A DNA stretch of 64,000 nucleotides from Lawsonibacter faecis (GTDB taxonomy: Bacteria > Bacillota > Clostridia > Oscillospirales > Oscillospiraceae): positions 304,209 to 368,208 of the forward strand of contig NZ_JACOPQ010000003.1 in assembly GCF_014287675.1 (NCBI RefSeq), written 5' to 3'. Positions 26,470 through 35,065 of the stretch are shown here, piece by piece; positions within the stretch are counted from its first letter, which is position 1; each line of letters starts with the position of its first letter. Position numbers and translations under genes: made by a program. Below the pieces are notes generated by a model. The model saw only the letters and a list, made by a program, of their open reading frames with translations, did no database searches and was not told the origin of the DNA.

Positions 26470-27180
26470 TCAAGTCAATTTATTGGCAAACACTGTTAGT
26501 TCGTCCTGAGAAATTCTTCCTTCCTCCCACAGTGCAGCCAGCAGGGGAAGCGTGTCGAATTCCGGCGGAAGCCTTTTTTCCGTGAGACCGAGGGCCATGC
26601 CCAGGAGGTCCGGCTCAGGCCCGTAAAGCCGCAGCTGCGTCTCCCCGTCTCCGCCGGACTGCGAAAAGCCGACCGTCAGCTCCCCCCGCCCCTCCTCCAG
26701 GACGGGCACGCCGTACTCCCGCCGCAGGTGGTCCGCCAGCGCCCCGCCGCCGGACGGCGCCTCCACCACCAGTCCGCGTACGCGGGCGCACAGCTGCACC
26801 GCAGCCTGAAAAAAGGGCCGGGATACCCGGTTGCCCCGGAGCGCCACCGTGGCCCGGGCAGGGTCGACGCCGCGCTTCTCCAGTGCCGCCAGCGCCAGGG
26901 GCGCGGCCATCGCCTGGCAGAGCGCCTCCGGGTCCACGTCCCGCAGCCCCCACTGTCCCAGGACGGGCCGCCAGGGGAAGTCCGCCTCCGTCAGCACCCG
27001 GCGAACCCCCTCCGCCGCCAGCGCTCTTGCAGCCTTGCCCACCCGCCGCTCCACCGCCCTGGGCCGGGCTCCCTCCGGCGCGGGCACCGACGCGCGCAGC
27101 AGCGGCAGGCCCAGTACGGTTTCCCGCTCCAGCACCGGGGCGCGCCCCTTCTCCTCTATGATAATGATATGGCCCAGCAT
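26470..27180 (-). CDS. Protein of unknown function
   Basis: I do not recognise this 236-residue protein. It is rich in Ala, Arg and Gly, has no signal peptide or membrane segment, and looks like a soluble globular protein with alternating strands and helices (GHIIIIEEKGRAPVL, VRGLVVEAPSGGGALADHLRREYGVPV). The ATG at 27180 follows AAAGGAGGG, which supports translation; an upstream in-frame ATG lacks such a site. It ends 312 bases before greA on the same strand, and divergent from the alkaline phosphatase gene. Base composition matches the core genes. Confidence 0.75.
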   Translation of the reverse strand: MLGHIIIIEEKGRAPVLERETVLGLPLLRASVPAPEGARPRAVERRVGKAARALAAEGVRRVLTEADFPWRPVLGQWGLRDVDPEALCQAMAAPLALAALEKRGVDPARATVALRGNRVSRPFFQAAVQLCARVRGLVVEAPSGGGALADHLRREYGVPVLEEGRGELTVGFSQSGGDGETQLRLYGPEPDLLGMALGLTEKRLPPEFDTLPLLAALWEEGRISQDELTVFANKLT

Positions 27181-27324
27181 AGGCGCCCTCCTTTGATGGC
27201 GGCATGAAAATGCGGCGCAAGTTCCTGAGGCCTCACCTTTTTGAATCGCCTCCTTCCACAGCGGAATGCACCGTGTTTTCTCCTTTCCATTTTTCATTTT
27301 GTGAGAGCATATGCCGCCGCCGCC

Positions 27325-27371
27325 TTTACAATGCCAGTCTTTTTCTTACACGGATTTTGCACTTCTTTACC
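27325..27371 (+). promoter_or_regulatory. Possible PhoP-binding direct repeats upstream of alkaline phosphatase
   Basis: TTTACA (27325), CTTACA (27345), TTTGCA (27356) and TTTACC (27366) recur at 20, 11 and 10 bases, close to one or two helical turns, as in Pho boxes of Firmicutes. A TATCAT (27404-27409) without a good -35 follows, which would fit an activator-dependent promoter. Confidence 0.3.
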
Positions 27372-27464
27372 ATTGCCCGGTAGCGGCATTTTTCCTCCCG
27401 CCGTATCATTAGGACGTGTTCTGCGAAAGATCAATTAAGCGAAAATGAACGGAGGAAATTTGAT

Positions 27465-29018
27465 ATGAAGCTCAAGCGCACCCTTGCCCTCTCCCTGGCC
27501 GCCGTGACGCTGGCCGGAACGCTGGCCGGCTGCGGCGGCACCGCCGCGGGAGAGCCCCAGTCCCCGGACACCGGTCTTCCCGCATCCGCCCCGGCGGTCC
27601 AGTCCCTCTCCGCCGCCGCGCCTCAGGCCGCCAGAAGTCCCAAGTACGTCTTCCTCTTCATCGGCGACGGCATGAGCTATCCCCAGTTCCAGGCCGCCTC
27701 CGACTATCTGGGCGCAATGGCTGACGACGACGACGGCATTCTCGGCGGAAACGTCCCCCTCTCCTTCATGAACTTCCCCGTGGCCGGCAGCGCCGTGACC
27801 TACGACTCCACCTCCTTCTGCCCCGACTCGGCCTCCACCGCCACCGCCATCTCCACCGGCCACAAGACCTATTCCGGCACCATCAACATGGATGAGACCG
27901 CCACCGTGGCCTATGAGACCATCGCCGAGCAGCTCAAGGCACAGAAGAATTTCAAAATCGGCGTCATCTCCTCCGTCAACCTGAACCACGCCACCCCAGC
28001 AGCGTTCTACGCCCACCAGGCCAGCCGCGGCAGCTACTACGAGATTGGCGAGGAACTGGTGCAGTCCGGCTTCGAGTACTTTGCCGGCGGCGGCCTGCTC
28101 AAGCCCACCGGCTCCGACAGCGACAAGACCAGTCTCTACGACCTGGCCGCCCAGGCGGGCTACAAGGTCGTTCAGACCCAGGCCGGGGCCGAGAAGGTCA
28201 CCGCTGCGGACGGCAAGGTTCTCATCATCGACGAGCATCTCGCCGACTCCGACGCCTTCGCCTATGAGAATGACCGGCCCGAGGGTGACTGGGCCCTCAG
28301 CGACTATGTGGCCAAGGGCATCGAGGTCTTGGACAATGACACCGGTTTCTTCATGATGGTGGAGGGCGGCAAAATCGACTGGGCCTGCCACGCCAACGAC
28401 GCCGGCTCCACCATCGCCGACACCATCGCCCTCTCCGAAGCGGTAGACGTTGCCATCGAGTTCGCCAAAAGCCATGCCGATGAGACCCTCATCGTCGTCA
28501 CCGGCGACCACGAGACCGGCGGCCTGACCATCGGCTATGCCGGCACCGACTACGACACCTATCTCGCCAACCTCTCCAACCAGAAAATCTCCTACGCCAA
28601 GTTTGACAGCGACTATGTGGCCAAATACAGGGAGAACAAGACCTCCTTTGAGGATGTGCTTAAAGATGTGGAGGCCCTCTTCGGCCTCAAGACCACCGGC
28701 GGTGAGGGCGATACCCTGGTCCTCACCGAGTACGAGCTGGGCCTGCTGAAGTCCGCCTACGAAAAAACCATGTCCGAAGCCGGCTCCAAGGAGTACACCC
28801 AGGCGGAATATGTCCTCTACGGCACCTATGAGCCGCTCTCCGTCACCATTACCCACCTGCTCAACAACAAGTCAGGCATCAGCTTCGCCTCCTACGCCCA
28901 CACTGGCCTGCCCGTGGCCGTCTTCGCACAAGGCGCCGGCGAGGAGCTCTTTGAGGGCTTCTACGACAACACCCAGATTTACGCCAAGATGGCCTCTCTC
29001 CTGGGTGTCGCCGAATAG
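27465..29018 (+). CDS. phoA: Alkaline phosphatase, lipoprotein
   Basis: The 517-residue secreted enzyme removes phosphate from phosphomonoesters. A signal peptide ends in the lipobox LAGC (Cys23), so it should be lipid-anchored outside the membrane. The metal-binding IGDGMS motif is at 66-71, the nucleophile Ser122 lies in CPDSASTATA, and further metal ligands are in VTGDHETGG and SYAHTG near the C-terminus. The ATG has GGAGG nine bases upstream. Transcription on the plus strand, against most neighbours, and possible Pho boxes upstream suggest phosphate control, which is inference. Confidence 0.95.
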   Translation: MKLKRTLALSLAAVTLAGTLAGCGGTAAGEPQSPDTGLPASAPAVQSLSAAAPQAARSPKYVFLFIGDGMSYPQFQAASDYLGAMADDDDGILGGNVPLSFMNFPVAGSAVTYDSTSFCPDSASTATAISTGHKTYSGTINMDETATVAYETIAEQLKAQKNFKIGVISSVNLNHATPAAFYAHQASRGSYYEIGEELVQSGFEYFAGGGLLKPTGSDSDKTSLYDLAAQAGYKVVQTQAGAEKVTAADGKVLIIDEHLADSDAFAYENDRPEGDWALSDYVAKGIEVLDNDTGFFMMVEGGKIDWACHANDAGSTIADTIALSEAVDVAIEFAKSHADETLIVVTGDHETGGLTIGYAGTDYDTYLANLSNQKISYAKFDSDYVAKYRENKTSFEDVLKDVEALFGLKTTGGEGDTLVLTEYELGLLKSAYEKTMSEAGSKEYTQAEYVLYGTYEPLSVTITHLLNNKSGISFASYAHTGLPVAVFAQGAGEELFEGFYDNTQIYAKMASLLGVAE

Positions 29019-29040
29019 GTGTTTCTCTCCCCTCCCACAG

Positions 29041-29092
29041 CAATCCAGCGCAGAGGATGCGGCCGAAGGGCCGCATCCTCTGCGCTGGATTG
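29041..29092 (+). terminator. Perfect 24-bp hairpin after the alkaline phosphatase gene
   Basis: CAATCCAGCGCAGAGGATGC begins a 24-bp perfect stem with a four-base loop GAAG. It is 23 bases after the phosphatase stop. It lacks the T-run of a classical terminator, so it may instead be a transcript-stabilising or processing hairpin. Confidence 0.55.
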
Positions 29093-29169
29093 GGGGTGCT
29101 CACCCACTTTATGCCCCGCCCTTGCCCAGCGCTCCCCACTACACTTTTACCGGAAGGGGCCACAAGCCC

Positions 29170-30327
29170 ATGAAGCTTCTCCATGATTCCGCCAGGCTCC
29201 GCTACCACGCCCCCGCGGCGGTCTGCCTGCTGCTCATCGCCGTGCTGCTCCTCCTCCCCACCGGGTTTGAGGACACGGCGATCTACCAGGGGGCGGACCG
29301 GGTCTCCGCCCGGGTAATCTCCACCGATAACTCCGCCATCATCGATACCGGCCTGGTCCGCTCCGGCGAGCAATTTTGTACGCTGGAGCTGCTGGGCGGC
29401 CGCTTCCAGGGCAGGACGGTCCAGGGCGTAAACCTCCTGAACGGCTCCCTGGAGCTGGACAAGCTCTTCTCCCCGGGCGACAAAGCCCTGGTGGTGGTCA
29501 GCTTCCGGGGGGATGCGGTGAATAACGTCACTATGATCGACCACGACCGCATGGGCGCGGAGGGGCTCCTGGCCCTGCTCTTCGCGGTCTTTCTCGTCCT
29601 CTTCGCCGGGAAGACCGGCGTCCGGGCCATCGCCTCCTTCGTCCTGACGGTGCTGATGCTTTGGAAGGTGCTGGTGCCGGTCTATCTCAAGGGGCATAAC
29701 CCCATCCTCACCGGTCTGGCCATCACCCTGGGGCTGACGGTGCTGATCATCTCCCTGGTCTACGGCTTCGACCGCCGGTCCCTGGCCGCCGTCTCGGGGG
29801 CGTTTCTGGGCATTCTGGTCACCTGCGTGCTGGGGATGCTCTTCACCGACCTCTTTCAAATCCACGGCGCGGTGATGGCCAATTCGGAGAGCCTGCTCTA
29901 CAGCGGCTATCAGGACCTGAACCTGACCCGCATCTTTATGGCCTCCATCTTTATCGGCTCCTCCGGCGCGGTGATGGATCTGGCGGTGGACATCTGCTCG
30001 GCGGTAAACGAGGTGGTGGAGAAGCGCCCCGACATCGGCTGGCGTGAGGCGGTGCGCTCCGGCATGAATGTGGGCCGTGCCGCCATGGGCACCATGACCA
30101 CCACCCTCCTGCTGGCCTACTCCGGGGGCTACGTGGCTCTTCTCATGGTCTTCATGGCTCAGGGCACGCCTGTGGTCCACATTCTCAATTACAAGTACGT
30201 CTCCGCCGAAATCATCCACACGGTGGTGGGTTCTTTTGGGTTGGTGACGGTAGCCCCCTTCACCGCCCTCACCAGCGGCTGGCTCCTGACACGAAGTCAA
30301 AAGGCCGTATCCGCTTCAGGCTGTTAA
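29170..30327 (+). CDS. YibE/F family multi-pass membrane protein
   Basis: The 385-residue product matches the YibE/F family: a first membrane helix (about 14-33), an extracellular domain of about 100 residues, and then six or seven membrane helices from about 135, with ALVVVSFRGD, GFDRRSLAAVSGA and FIGSSGAVMDLAVDI among the conserved stretches. The function of the family is unknown; a transport role has been suggested. The ATG at 29170 follows GGAAGGGG. It is downstream of phoA in the same direction, separated by a hairpin. Confidence 0.85.
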   Translation: MKLLHDSARLRYHAPAAVCLLLIAVLLLLPTGFEDTAIYQGADRVSARVISTDNSAIIDTGLVRSGEQFCTLELLGGRFQGRTVQGVNLLNGSLELDKLFSPGDKALVVVSFRGDAVNNVTMIDHDRMGAEGLLALLFAVFLVLFAGKTGVRAIASFVLTVLMLWKVLVPVYLKGHNPILTGLAITLGLTVLIISLVYGFDRRSLAAVSGAFLGILVTCVLGMLFTDLFQIHGAVMANSESLLYSGYQDLNLTRIFMASIFIGSSGAVMDLAVDICSAVNEVVEKRPDIGWREAVRSGMNVGRAAMGTMTTTLLLAYSGGYVALLMVFMAQGTPVVHILNYKYVSAEIIHTVVGSFGLVTVAPFTALTSGWLLTRSQKAVSASGC

Positions 30328-30357
30328 AAAACCTCCGCGGAGAAAGCTCGATCCTAT

Positions 30358-30407
30358 CCGTCATACAGCCTTCTGTCAAAGAAGCCCCGAGGGGCTTCCT
30401 TGACAGA
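30358..30407. repeat. Dispersed hairpin repeat, copy A (TGTCAAnGAAGCCCC family)
   Basis: TCTGTCAA-A-GAAGCCCC (30372-30388) pairs with GGGGCTTC-C-TTGACAGA (30391-30407). The 14 bases to its left (CCGTCATACAGCCT) also match copy B at 37817-37885 read on the other strand, so homology extends beyond the hairpin. Confidence 0.65.
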
Positions 30408-30410
30408 CTG

Positions 30411-30448
30411 AAACGGAGGGCCGCCCCGGCCGGGGCGGCCCTCCGTTT
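30411..30448. terminator. Bidirectional terminator
   Basis: A perfect 38-bp palindrome (AAACGGAGGGCCGCCCCGG and complement) is followed by TTTTT on the plus strand. It lies between convergent YibE/F and ctpA genes. Confidence 0.85.
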
Positions 30449-30451
30449 TTC

Positions 30452-30713
30452 TCAGAGTCCCAATGCTTCCTTGCCCAAAATGACGTTAATCCGATCCTTC
30501 AACCGCTGTCTGCCCGTTCTGGGATACGTGCAGCATACCCTGTCCGGGCTGGTGCAGCCGGAGGTCATGTCCGTTCTCCCCCCTCTTCGGAAAACAGGAA
30601 TGCGTCTTCCGCGGAGTACCCGCGATACTCCACCGCCCGGCACAGGGAGACGCCCGCCTTCTCCACCGTATGATTTCCGAAGGAATCATTCCGTGCATGC
30701 GCAGCTATGAGGC
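30452..30713 (-). pseudogene. Possible decayed small gene of unknown family
   Basis: Downstream of ctpA on the minus strand, coding-like stretches follow one another in different frames: AGVSLCRAVEYRGYSAEDAF, then GHDLRLHQPGQGMLHVSQNG, then GRQRLKDRINVILGKEALGL ending at 30452. No single frame joins them and no start codon with a ribosome binding site is seen. This pattern fits a short gene broken by at least two frameshifts, but chance open frames in GC-rich DNA cannot be excluded. With the repeat and terminator it fills the 410-bp gap 30328-30737. Confidence 0.3.
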
Positions 30714-30737
30714 GGGTTTACAGTCAAGCCTTTTGCC

Positions 30738-31919
30738 TCATTCAGGCTGTTTTTTCTCTTCCAGCAGCTTGATGGCGGCCTGGAGGGGCGCGTCGTCCCC
30801 ACGGGGAAGCTTTCCGGCTTTCAGGAGGGCGTTCTCCTCGTCGGTGAGCACGCACTCCTGGTCCAGAGTCACGCCGGTGCCGATGAGGCTGGTCCCCTGG
30901 CCGGTGAAATAGGCCCCGGTGGAGATACCCAGCCCGCCCCCGCCGGGGAGGGGATAGGTCTGCTGGGAGTACCCCTTTCCCGTGGTCTCCTCCCCCACGA
31001 TGACTCCCACACCCCACTCCTGAAGCTCTGCGCCGAAAAATTCCGCGGCGGAGTAGGTGCTCTTGTTGACCAGGGTGGCCATAGGGAGGTCGATGCAGTG
31101 GGCGTCGGAGTTGGTCACCTGCTCATTCCCGGCGCGGTCCCGGCTGCGGAAGATGGGACCCTCGGGCAGCAGGTAGTCCAGCATCTCGGTCAGCTCATCC
31201 AGATAACCCCCGCCGTTGTTGCGCATATCGAAGACCAGGGATACAGCCCCCTGTCCAACCAGGTCGTCCACCGCCGCCTTCATGCCGTCGGCGCTGCGCC
31301 TGTAGAAGTTTTTGATCTGGATGTAGCCCACGTTCCCGTCCAGCATCTCGTACTCCACAGGGTTGGTCTCCAGTTTCTCCCGCGCTACCTCCACGGTGCG
31401 CTCGGTCCCGTCGGCGGCCATAATGCCCAGGGAGACCGGCGTGCCCGCCTCCCCCTGGATGAGGTTCACGCCCTCGTACCGGGCCTCACCGGCCAAGGAG
31501 GTTCCCTCCGCGGAGATAATGATATCCCCCGCCTGAAGCCCCGCCTTCTCAGCCGGTCCGCCCTCATTGACAATGGTCACCAGCAGTCCCCGTTCGTCCT
31601 CGTAGGACACGGTGACGCCGATGCCCACGTACTGGTTCTGCCGCCGCTCCTGGTTGGCGGCGTAGCTCTCAGGGTTCAGGTAGTAGGACCAGCGGTCGTT
31701 CAGCCCGGCCACCATGCCGCTCATGGCGGCGTCCGTCACGCCTTCCTTCTCATACTCGCCCACAAAGCGGGTGTTGATGAGGGCCAGCCCCTCCAGCAGG
31801 GTCAGCCCCTGGGCGCCTATCGTCAGCCAGGCCGCCAGGGCAACGCCCCCCAGGGAGATCACCAGGGTCAAAACGACGGACAGCACGACGGCAAGGGCGG
31901 AAAAACGCTTTTTTCTCAT
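30738..31919 (-). CDS. ctpA: S41 family C-terminal processing peptidase with PDZ domain
   Basis: This membrane-anchored serine protease acts outside the cytoplasm, typically degrading or trimming wall-related proteins. The 393-residue product has a membrane helix at about 12-33, a PDZ domain from about 96 to 180 (YVGIGVTVSY, AGLQAGDIIISAEG), and the S41 domain with DMRNNGGGYLDE, the nucleophile Ser290 in NKSTYSAAEFF and Lys315 in TTGKGYSQ. It ends a set with ftsE, ftsX and an M23 peptidase, the order seen in many Firmicutes; a possible terminator lies between it and the M23 gene. Confidence 0.95.
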   Translation of the reverse strand: MRKKRFSALAVVLSVVLTLVISLGGVALAAWLTIGAQGLTLLEGLALINTRFVGEYEKEGVTDAAMSGMVAGLNDRWSYYLNPESYAANQERRQNQYVGIGVTVSYEDERGLLVTIVNEGGPAEKAGLQAGDIIISAEGTSLAGEARYEGVNLIQGEAGTPVSLGIMAADGTERTVEVAREKLETNPVEYEMLDGNVGYIQIKNFYRRSADGMKAAVDDLVGQGAVSLVFDMRNNGGGYLDELTEMLDYLLPEGPIFRSRDRAGNEQVTNSDAHCIDLPMATLVNKSTYSAAEFFGAELQEWGVGVIVGEETTGKGYSQQTYPLPGGGGLGISTGAYFTGQGTSLIGTGVTLDQECVLTDEENALLKAGKLPRGDDAPLQAAIKLLEEKKQPE

Positions 31920-31975
31920 AAGAAATGCTTCCTTTCAGGATGAGAGCCGGGCGGCTCCCGCTATAAAGAAAATCA

Positions 31976-32013
31976 GGAGCGGGCGAGGGGCACATACGCC
32001 CCTCGCCTGCTCC
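31976..32013 (-). terminator. Hairpin between M23 peptidase gene and ctpA
   Basis: On the minus strand a 16-bp stem with one mismatch (GGAGCAGGCGAGGGGC) and a six-base loop is followed by a T-rich stretch (TGATTTTCTTTA). It could partly terminate transcripts before ctpA. Confidence 0.65.
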
Positions 32014-32030
32014 CAACACACACAGCAAAA

Positions 32031-33308
32031 TCACTCGTTATACTTGCGGTAGAACGGCAGGTTCGGCCAGTACTTCTCCGGATTCACACGGGTGCCGTTG
32101 ACTCGGATCTCCAGGTGGAGGTGGTTGCCGGTGGAATTACCGGTGGAGCCCACATAGCCGATGGTATCGCCCTGATTCACCACCTGGCCGGCGGAGACGC
32201 CCCGCTTGCTCATGTGGGCGTACAGGCTGGAGGTCCCGTCGCCGTGGCTGATGACCACATAATTGCCGTAGGAGCTGCCGTACTCCGAGATGGTGACCAC
32301 GCCGCTCTTCACCGCTTTGATGGCAGTGCCGTAAGGTGCGGCGATATCGGTGCCCGTATGGCTGTGAGGCCGCCCCGTGATGGGGTGAATACGGTAGCCG
32401 AAAGCGGAGGTCAGGGTCATACAGGAGGTGGGCAGGGGGTACATCCAGTCGCCGCTGACGGCGAACTTAATCTGGTTTTGGCGGATCTTCTCCTCCAGGT
32501 CCTTCTGCGCCTTGGCGATGGCGGCGTTGACCCGCTCCTCCTCGGCGGCCTGCTCGTCCAGCAGCTTCTGGGTGGCGGCTACGTCGGCCTCCGCGTCCTT
32601 GAGAACCTGGATGGCCTCGGCCACCTTAATGGCCTGCTCGTCCCGCTGCTGGTCCAGCAGCTCCTTCTGGGACTGCTGCTCGGCCTGGGCCTCCTCCAGG
32701 CTGGCCAGGGTGTCGGCCACAGCCTGCCGGTCGGCCTGGAGCTGCTCAATCACGGCGTTATCGTAGTCCATCACATCCTGGATATCCACCGCCCGGCTGA
32801 GCAGCTCCGAGAAGCTGCCCGCGGAGAAGAGGATGGACCAGTAAGAGGTGTTTCCCGCCTCCTCCATCGCCCGGACCCGTTTGCAGAACAGCTCATACTG
32901 GGCCTGCTCCTTGGCCTGGGCCTGGACCAGATTGGACTCCTCCCGAAGGATGAGCTGGTCATAGTAGGCGATCTGCTGCTCTGTATTGGAGATCTCCTGG
33001 TCAATATAGGCCAGCTCCTGGTCGCGGATCTGCTTCTCCTGGAGGGCCTGGTCTTTCACGCCCTTCACATTGGACAGCTGCTGCTGGAGCTCGGCCTTCT
33101 TGTCCTTCATATCGGCGGCGTCGCCCTTGAGGCTGGAGATCTGGTCCCTGAGCTCCGCCTCGGTGGCCGCGTGGGCCCCGCCCAGGATCATGGTGAACAT
33201 CGGCAGCAGGAGCAGCAGCGCCATCACCAGCGCCAGCACCGCCACGACGATACGCCGTCCGTCCCAGTAGCCCTTCTTCTTTTGCTGTTTCTGGTTTTTC
33301 TGTGCCAT
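32031..33308 (-). CDS. Murein hydrolase activator / M23 peptidase with coiled coil (EnvC-like)
   Basis: The 425-residue product has a basic N-terminus, a membrane or signal segment at about 20-45, a long coiled coil from about 50 to 290, and a C-terminal LytM/M23 domain. The zinc ligands of an active M23 enzyme are present (HSHTGTDIAAPYGT and HLHLEIR), so it may cleave peptidoglycan itself, unlike EnvC of E. coli. In Firmicutes FtsEX controls such coiled-coil hydrolases by direct contact, and ftsX lies immediately upstream. The ATG at 33308 follows AAGGAGG. Confidence 0.95.
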   Translation of the reverse strand: MAQKNQKQQKKKGYWDGRRIVVAVLALVMALLLLLPMFTMILGGAHAATEAELRDQISSLKGDAADMKDKKAELQQQLSNVKGVKDQALQEKQIRDQELAYIDQEISNTEQQIAYYDQLILREESNLVQAQAKEQAQYELFCKRVRAMEEAGNTSYWSILFSAGSFSELLSRAVDIQDVMDYDNAVIEQLQADRQAVADTLASLEEAQAEQQSQKELLDQQRDEQAIKVAEAIQVLKDAEADVAATQKLLDEQAAEEERVNAAIAKAQKDLEEKIRQNQIKFAVSGDWMYPLPTSCMTLTSAFGYRIHPITGRPHSHTGTDIAAPYGTAIKAVKSGVVTISEYGSSYGNYVVISHGDGTSSLYAHMSKRGVSAGQVVNQGDTIGYVGSTGNSTGNHLHLEIRVNGTRVNPEKYWPNLPFYRKYNE

Positions 33309-33324
33309 GGGGTCCTCCTTGCCG

Positions 33325-34224
33325 TTAAACCTGTAAGAACTTGCGGATGGCCACCATACTGCCGCCCACGCCCACCACAAGGCCTGTGCCGGCGAAGACG
33401 CCCAGCACCTCCAGGGCCATGTTCTTGAAGGGGATGACCGTGATGAGGCGGATGGTGTCGGACGAGGTGATGGCCTGGCCGATAAGGCCGTATACCCCCC
33501 ACTGGAGGAAGAAGGCCAGCACCGCGCCCGCAAGTCCCAAAAGCATACCCTCAAAGACGAAGGGCCAGCGGACAAAGCCGTTGGTGGCGCCGCACATCTT
33601 CATAATGGCGATCTCGTCCCGCCGGGTGAAGGTGCCCAGCTTGATGGTGTTGGCGATGATGAAGAGGGACATGACCACCAGCATCACCACCAGAATCACC
33701 GCAACGCCGGAGGCCACGTTGCGCACGACCACAAAGCCGTTGGCGACCTCGCTCTCCGCCCGGGTGTTGACGACGCCCTCGACCTCCTCCACCGCTTTCA
33801 CAGTGGCGCCGAACTGCTCGATACTCACAACCTTGATGCCGAAGCGGTCCCGGTAGACCTCGTCGGGCAGGTCCTGAAACATGGCGGCGTTTTCAGTGCC
33901 CTCGTACTTCTCCGCAAAATCTTCCTTGGCCTGGCTCTTGCTGGTGAAGGTGACCTCCTTCACGTTGGGCACCTGCTCCAGCCTGGTTTTCAGGTCCATC
34001 ACCTGCTGCTGGCTGTAGGTCTCGTCCACAAAGGCGAAGAACTCGTTCTGCTGCTCCAGGTCGCCCAGCATGCCGCCCACGTTGACCGCCACCAGGGAGA
34101 AGGAGCCCATGATCAGCAGACACGCCACAATCATGCAGACTGCGGCGAAGGACATCAGCCCGTGGGTGAAGATGCTGTGAAAGCCCTCGGAGAGAAAATA
34201 TGTAAAGTTAAATCGTTGTCTCAT
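33325..34224 (-). CDS. ftsX: Cell-division ABC transporter permease FtsX
   Basis: The 299-residue product has the FtsX topology: one N-terminal membrane helix, an extracellular loop of about 120 residues (QVPNVKEVTFTSKSQA), then three helices near the C-terminus. It converts ATP use by FtsE into activation of an extracellular peptidoglycan hydrolase. The start at 34224 (MRQRFNFTYFL) overlaps the 3' end of ftsE by 17 bases, indicating translational coupling, and the M23 gene follows 16 bases later. Confidence 0.96.
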   Translation of the reverse strand: MRQRFNFTYFLSEGFHSIFTHGLMSFAAVCMIVACLLIMGSFSLVAVNVGGMLGDLEQQNEFFAFVDETYSQQQVMDLKTRLEQVPNVKEVTFTSKSQAKEDFAEKYEGTENAAMFQDLPDEVYRDRFGIKVVSIEQFGATVKAVEEVEGVVNTRAESEVANGFVVVRNVASGVAVILVVMLVVMSLFIIANTIKLGTFTRRDEIAIMKMCGATNGFVRWPFVFEGMLLGLAGAVLAFFLQWGVYGLIGQAITSSDTIRLITVIPFKNMALEVLGVFAGTGLVVGVGGSMVAIRKFLQV

Positions 34225-34900
34225 TATTATAATACCCGCCTGTCCCGTCGCTGATGATCCTGCCGCTCTCAATGGCCACCACCCGCTTGGAAAAGCGGTT
34301 GACCAGTTCCTTCTCGTGGGTGACCACGAGGACCGTGGTGCCCAGCTCGTTGATACGCTCCAGAAGCATCATAATCTCCAGGGAGCGCTGTGGGTCCAGG
34401 TTGCCGGTGGGCTCGTCGGCAATGATCATGCTGGGGTTGTTGACCAGGGCCCGGGCGATGGCGACGCGCTGCTGCTCGCCGCCGGAGAGCTGGTCGGGCC
34501 GCATATCCTTCTTTTTGCTCAACCCCACCAGCTCCAGCACATAGGGGACGCGCTTGCGGATCTCCCGGGGCGTGGCCCCCACCACCCGCATGCCGAAGGT
34601 GAGGTTCTCCGCCACCGTCTTTTTGTTGATGAGCCGGAAGTCCTGGAAAATAACCCCCAGCGTGCGGCGCAGATAGGGCACCTGGCGGGGTGTGATATTG
34701 TTCAGATTGTAGCCGTTGACCATAAGCCGCCCGTCGCTGGGGGCGATCTCGGCGGTGAGGAGCTTGATGATGGTGGACTTGCCCGAGCCGGACGGCCCCA
34801 CCAGGAACACAAACTCCCCATCGTCAATCCGCAGATTGACCCCCTTGAGGGCCTTGGTGCCGTTATCATACGACTTGTAGATGTCGATCAGACGAATCAT
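34208..34900 (-). CDS. ftsE: Cell-division ATP-binding protein FtsE
   Basis: FtsE is the ATPase of the FtsEX complex. The 230-residue product has Walker A GPSGSGKST (36-44), the ABC signature LSGGEQQRVAIARAL, Walker B MIIADEPTG and an H-loop in VVTHEK. The ATG follows GAGGT. It heads the ftsE-ftsX-M23-ctpA module. Upstream lies a 135-bp palindromic element rather than an obvious promoter. Confidence 0.97.
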   Translation of the reverse strand: MIRLIDIYKSYDNGTKALKGVNLRIDDGEFVFLVGPSGSGKSTIIKLLTAEIAPSDGRLMVNGYNLNNITPRQVPYLRRTLGVIFQDFRLINKKTVAENLTFGMRVVGATPREIRKRVPYVLELVGLSKKKDMRPDQLSGGEQQRVAIARALVNNPSMIIADEPTGNLDPQRSLEIMMLLERINELGTTVLVVTHEKELVNRFSKRVVAIESGRIISDGTGGYYNNETTI

Positions 34901-34921
34901 TCGGTTACCTCAATCAGCATG

Positions 34922-35056
34922 AGAAATTGACAATTGACCCGCCGGCAAGGGCGAAAAGACGGGCCGCCAATGGCCGCCCCTACATGGCGCACCCTGTAGG
35001 GACCGCCGTTGGCGGCCCGCCGCTCTTGTCGCTGTCGGTACTCAATTGTCAATTCA
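34922..35056. repeat. 135-bp palindromic repeat element between CdaR-like gene and ftsE
   Basis: The ends GAAATTGACAATTGA (34923-34937) and TCAATTGTCAATTC (35042-35055) are inverted repeats. The inner part CGGGCCGCCAATGGCC pairs with its near-complement around TGGCGCACCC, 22 of 25 positions matching. It has no coding potential and looks like a miniature mobile element. Confidence 0.65.
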
Positions 35057-35065
35057 TTTGTATGT

